Assembly: GCA_018263405.1 (NCBI GenBank)
Contig: JAANXG010000099.1
Coordinates: forward strand, 1 to 7,794
Direction: 5' to 3'
Origin: Gammaproteobacteria bacterium
GTDB taxonomy: Bacteria; Pseudomonadota; Gammaproteobacteria; Arenicellales; JAANXG01
DNA length: 7,794 nucleotides
The stretch's first letter is position 1; the number at the start of each line of letters is the position of its first letter. Below are positions 5,306 to 7,794 of the stretch, one piece after another. The notes below the pieces were generated by a model. The model worked only from the letters and a program-made list of their open reading frames with translations. It had not been told where the DNA came from and made no database searches. The position numbers and the translations under genes are program-made.

Positions 5306-5317
5306 ACTGGGCAAGAT

Positions 5318-6007
5318 ATGGCGACATCGGAAAATCCGGACAGTTACCTCGACACCCGCGCAAGGTTTGACGATCCCGTTGTTGCCGGTGATTATGTCAT
5401 CAAGAAAAATACGCTGGACAACGCCAAGAACCGCCGGGAAATGGCTTGTATCATGGCAGCGCTGACAGGCCTGCCTGAAAAATCCCGGGTGCTCGATCTG
5501 CCCTGCGGCACCGGCAGACTGTTACTGATGCTGCTCGACAAGGGGCATACCGTGGTGGCGGCGGACTATGCTCGCGCGATGCTGGATGCCGCTGAAGCTT
5601 ATCACCGAAACCTGCTTGCATCCGATGTTGAAAAATCGAATCGACTGAAATTTCAGCAAGAGGATATTCTCAATACTTCATTTGCCGACGATGCATTCGA
5701 CGCGGTGATATGCAATCGGTTGTTCCATCATTACCCGGAAGCGGAATTGCGGCGTCAGGTGCTGGCTGAATTAAGGCGAATCGCCAAAAACCGAATTATT
5801 GTGTCCTTTTTTTCCAACTTCGCTTTGTCGGCTCTGCAGTTCCATCTCGGCAACAGGATCAGAAGGATTACCCCCAATGACCGCATACCGGTCTGGTACC
5901 GAGAGTTCGAACGGGATATTACCAGAAGCGGTCTGATCGTCAGCGAGATATACCCGGTACGATACGGGATTTCGCCGCAAACTTATTTGAAACTGGTTTC
6001 AGACTGA
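5318..6007 (+). CDS. Class I SAM-dependent methyltransferase
   Basis: From ATG 5318 the product has 229 residues. Motif I is VLDLPCGTGR (58-67), motif II the acidic end of HTVVAADYARAML (77-89, Asp82), then QQEDI (113-117) and FDAVICNRLFHHYP (127-140) as the motif IV region, with a C-terminal helix-rich part. This is the Rossmann methyltransferase core; the substrate cannot be told. The frame is open to a GTG at 5288, but that codon lies beside the IS edge and has no ribosome binding site, so ATG is preferred (weak GGGCAAG upstream). Without the IS the gene would start 36 bp after the kinase stop, so both probably served one envelope or lipid modification task. With the IS between them, expression may now depend on read-through or on a promoter within the IS. 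Confidence 0.82.
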   Translation: MATSENPDSYLDTRARFDDPVVAGDYVIKKNTLDNAKNRREMACIMAALTGLPEKSRVLDLPCGTGRLLLMLLDKGHTVVAADYARAMLDAAEAYHRNLLASDVEKSNRLKFQQEDILNTSFADDAFDAVICNRLFHHYPEAELRRQVLAELRRIAKNRIIVSFFSNFALSALQFHLGNRIRRITPNDRIPVWYREFERDITRSGLIVSEIYPVRYGISPQTYLKLVSD

Positions 6008-6020
6008 CCCGACTACCGAC

Positions 6021-6118
6021 CCTCCCAAACACCGCATTTCTCCTCCAAACCCCTTCCACGAGTATCTTTCGCCGGTCACCCATGTGATTTATTCTGCCCA
6101 TCCGTCCACTAACTCTGC
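6021..6118 (+). repeat. 98-bp direct repeat, right copy
   Basis: This is the partner of 3586-3683: identical over its first 20 bases and last nine, diverged between. It starts 14 bp after the methyltransferase stop. With the left copy it brackets the fragment-kinase-IS-methyltransferase cassette of about 2.4 kb. Confidence 0.65.
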
Positions 6119-6165
6119 TGAATACCCCGATTAAATAAAATTAATCCTCTATCCATCTCCGGTTA

Positions 6166-6179
6166 ATTGACAAGTCAAT
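6166..6179. promoter_or_regulatory. Palindrome containing a TTGACA -35-like hexamer
   Basis: ATTGAC and GTCAAT are exact inverted repeats around AA. The left arm plus one base gives TTGACA (6167-6172), a perfect -35 hexamer, but the matching -10 position (about 6190-6195, GTGCAA) is poor. It may be a regulator-binding site or an activator-dependent promoter for the protease gene. No convincing heat-shock or sigma-E promoter was found nearby. Confidence 0.3.
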
Positions 6180-6198
6180 ACCCTTCATCGTGCAACCG

Positions 6199-6223
6199 GC
6201 CGGTCAAACCGGCGTGTTTTTTT
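6199..6223 (+). terminator. Intrinsic terminator-like hairpin just upstream of the protease gene
   Basis: GCCGGT (6199-6204) and ACCGGC (6208-6213) pair perfectly around CAA, followed by GTG and seven T (6217-6223). This is a textbook intrinsic terminator on the plus strand. It ends four bases before the AGGAG of the protease gene, which leaves no room for a separate promoter between them. It either ends the methyltransferase unit or acts as a leader attenuator of the protease. Confidence 0.75.
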
Positions 6224-6226
6224 AAC

Positions 6227-6231
6227 AGGAG
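6227..6231 (+). promoter_or_regulatory. Ribosome binding site deciding the protease start
   Basis: AGGAG lies 4 bp before ATG 6236 and 7 bp before ATG 6239. It rules out the in-frame TTG at 6167, whose first codons would run through the terminator hairpin. The second ATG has the better spacing; both give the same protein within one residue. Confidence 0.8.
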
Positions 6232-6235
6232 TACG

Positions 6236-7729
6236 ATGATGTCTAAATTCTTAAACTTAAACCGGGAACGTAATCTTTATACCGGTGGCGTGCACATCGC
6301 GTTGATTGCGGTGGTCGTGGTGTTTATTCAGTCCTTGAGCCCGGTCGAGGCGAAGCTTTCGGAAAATTACACCGGCGCGGAGTTACCGAGTTTTGCCGAC
6401 GCGGTGGAGAAAGTGGCGCCCGCGGTGGTTAACATATCGGTATCCGGTCAACACCGCGCCGGAATGCGCACGCCACCGCAGTTTTCTTTCCCCCCGGGGT
6501 CTCCGTTCGAGGAGTTTTTCAAACGACACTTCCGAAACCCGGGCCGGCAGGCCGAACCGCATCGTCCGCGTCGCTTTCAAGGCCAAGGTTCGGGATTTAT
6601 CGTCGATCCAGATGGTCTCGTGGTAACGAACTATCATGTGATTAGAAATGCCGGCGAGATTACCGTTATCACCCATGACGGCGCCGAGTACGAGGCCGAG
6701 GTGAAAGGGATCGACGAAAAAACCGATCTTGCGCTGCTCGGCGTGGAACCCGATCATGATTTGCCATTCGTCGATTTCGGCGATTCCGATCAGGTTCGCG
6801 TCGGGGATTGGGTCCTTGCAATCGGCAATCCGTTTGGATTAGGCGGTACCGCGACCACCGGTATTGTCTCCGCCCGCGGCCGCAACATTCGTTCCGGGCC
6901 GTTGGACGATTTCTTGCAAATCGACGCACCGATCAATCGAGGCAATTCGGGCGGCCCGCTTTTCAATACCCGGGGAGAAGTCGTGGGAGTCAATACGGCC
7001 ATTTTTTCTCCAAACGGAGGTAACATCGGAATCGGTTTCGCGATTCCGTCGAATATGGTGAACAATGTTGTGGCGCAACTTGACCGCAACGGCTTCGTCG
7101 AACGTGGCTGGCTCGGAGTCTATATCCAAACGATCACCGAAGACCTCGCCGATAGTATCGGTCGAAGCGACACCGATGGCGCATTGATCACAAGTGTGGT
7201 TGAAGACAGTCCGGCGGAACGCGCAGGATTGAGACCCGGGGACGTTGTGTTGAGTTATGACGAACAGGCGGTTGAAACGATCCGCAATTTGCCACGACTG
7301 GTTGCAGCGACGGCGCCGGGCGACGAAGTGGAAATGTCGATTTGGCGGGACGGAACACGAGTCGGAATGCGCGTGACTGTCAGTAAAACGCGTGACGGGG
7401 AAAAGCTTGCGTCCTCGGAGGATGCCTCTACAGATCGGGAAAGACTGGGATTGTCATTGGAGGACCTCACCGCCGAGAACCGTCGACAATACGGCATCGA
7501 CGACCCCGTCAACGGCGTTGTCGTCGTTTCGGTGGAACCGGACAGCCTCGCGTTTGAAAAAGGGTTGCGCAACGGCGATGTAATCAAACAAATCGGCGGC
7601 ATCCGCGTTGATGATGTCGAAGCAGCGATCGAGGCGGTGAAAAAGAATGAACGCAGCGGGAAGGGTAGTGTTCTACTTTTGGTAGGGCGAGGCGGTAGGG
7701 ACCGCTTTGTGGCGGTTAAGTTCGCGTAA
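6236..7729 (+). CDS. Do/HtrA (DegP/DegQ-like) periplasmic serine protease
   Basis: From ATG 6236 the product has 497 residues. A basic N-terminus and one hydrophobic segment (about 19-34, ending near SPVEA) form a signal peptide or anchor. The trypsin-like domain carries the full triad: His134 (VTNYHVI), Asp164 (EKTDLALL) and Ser238 (NRGNSGGPLF). A Phe/Pro-rich segment with many basic residues (about 78-115) fits the flexible LA-loop region of the family. Two PDZ domains follow, about 290-382 (GWLGVYIQ, then SPAERAGLRPGDVVLSYD) and 403-497 (RLGLSLEDL, then SLAFEKGLRNGDVIKQI). Length and layout match Do-family proteases that degrade or refold misfolded envelope proteins as oligomers. The name is a family-level label; DegP, DegQ and MucD cannot be separated by eye. 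A terminator-like hairpin sits in its leader, which suggests regulated read-through. The gene shows no damage. Confidence 0.95.
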   Translation: MMSKFLNLNRERNLYTGGVHIALIAVVVVFIQSLSPVEAKLSENYTGAELPSFADAVEKVAPAVVNISVSGQHRAGMRTPPQFSFPPGSPFEEFFKRHFRNPGRQAEPHRPRRFQGQGSGFIVDPDGLVVTNYHVIRNAGEITVITHDGAEYEAEVKGIDEKTDLALLGVEPDHDLPFVDFGDSDQVRVGDWVLAIGNPFGLGGTATTGIVSARGRNIRSGPLDDFLQIDAPINRGNSGGPLFNTRGEVVGVNTAIFSPNGGNIGIGFAIPSNMVNNVVAQLDRNGFVERGWLGVYIQTITEDLADSIGRSDTDGALITSVVEDSPAERAGLRPGDVVLSYDEQAVETIRNLPRLVAATAPGDEVEMSIWRDGTRVGMRVTVSKTRDGEKLASSEDASTDRERLGLSLEDLTAENRRQYGIDDPVNGVVVVSVEPDSLAFEKGLRNGDVIKQIGGIRVDDVEAAIEAVKKNERSGKGSVLLLVGRGGRDRFVAVKFA

Positions 7730-7794
7730 ACATCAGTGCCGGGAGCGTACTAAGGGCTCGCGCAAAAATGACTTCCCATTTTCACATCCCGTCT

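Noticed and set aside
5031..5306. 91-codon plus-strand frame covering the end of the transposase and repeat B
   Set aside because: It is the third frame over the transposase; the family sequence LANNEAVDLWAID lies in a different frame, so this one is a shadow.
6124..6150. CCCCGATTA as a heat-shock sigma -10 element for the protease gene
   Set aside because: No CTTGAA-like -35 element stands at the proper distance upstream.
6383..6757. 124-codon minus-strand frame inside the protease gene
   Set aside because: Antisense to a protease with an intact catalytic triad; no start signal or recognisable domain.
7753..7794. Sequence with CAAAAATGACTTCCC resembling ends of some IS21-type elements
   Set aside because: Only about 40 bases remain before the window ends and no transposase or partner repeat can be seen.
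1..7794. CRISPR array, rRNA gene, riboswitch or toxin-antitoxin pair
   Set aside because: No regularly spaced repeats, no conserved RNA core and no small paired genes with known motifs were found on either strand.

Overview
The window reads as gammaproteobacterial chromosome: moderately GC-rich, with ATGA-coupled genes, a Do/HtrA protease, a WaaP-like kinase-fold protein and an IS630-type transposase. The DUF1538 gene pair recalls the UmpAB Na+(Li+,K+)/H+ antiporter described, as I remember it, from a halophilic Halomonas. A marine or halophilic host is therefore plausible, but this is inference; no taxonomic marker gene is present.

Left part (1-1050). A leader without a gene carries a repeat (87-127) that recurs inverted inside the insertion sequence at 5178-5216. 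It is followed by a small exported, probably lipid-anchored protein of unknown function (329-886, +), which converges on the next operon.

Minus-strand operon (3345 down to 1048). Four tightly packed genes lie here: two DUF1538 membrane proteins that look like sister halves of one transporter, a PII-like small sensor protein and a stand-alone protein with two CBS domains. Two of the three junctions are 4-bp ATGA overlaps and the third is a 32-bp gap with a good ribosome binding site. I infer a cation/proton antiporter made of two unlike subunits, with two soluble ligand-sensing partners that could gate it or set its level. This is the most interesting functional unit in the window.

Middle part (3586-6118). 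Two diverged direct repeats of 98 bp each bracket a cassette: a doubtful methyltransferase-like fragment, a WaaP/InaA-like kinase-fold protein whose catalytic-loop Asp is replaced by Ala, a degenerate IS630-family element, and a class I SAM methyltransferase. The IS (4595-5278) has 17-bp terminal inverted repeats with one mismatch and a TA duplication. It sits in the stop codon of the kinase gene and separates two genes that would otherwise be 36 bp apart. Its transposase is frameshifted and lacks its C-terminal half, which is replaced by unrelated repeat sequence.

Right part (6119-7794). A complete Do/HtrA-family periplasmic serine protease with two PDZ domains follows. An intrinsic terminator-like hairpin with a T-run lies directly in front of its ribosome binding site, downstream of a small palindrome, which suggests either the end of the upstream unit or leader attenuation.
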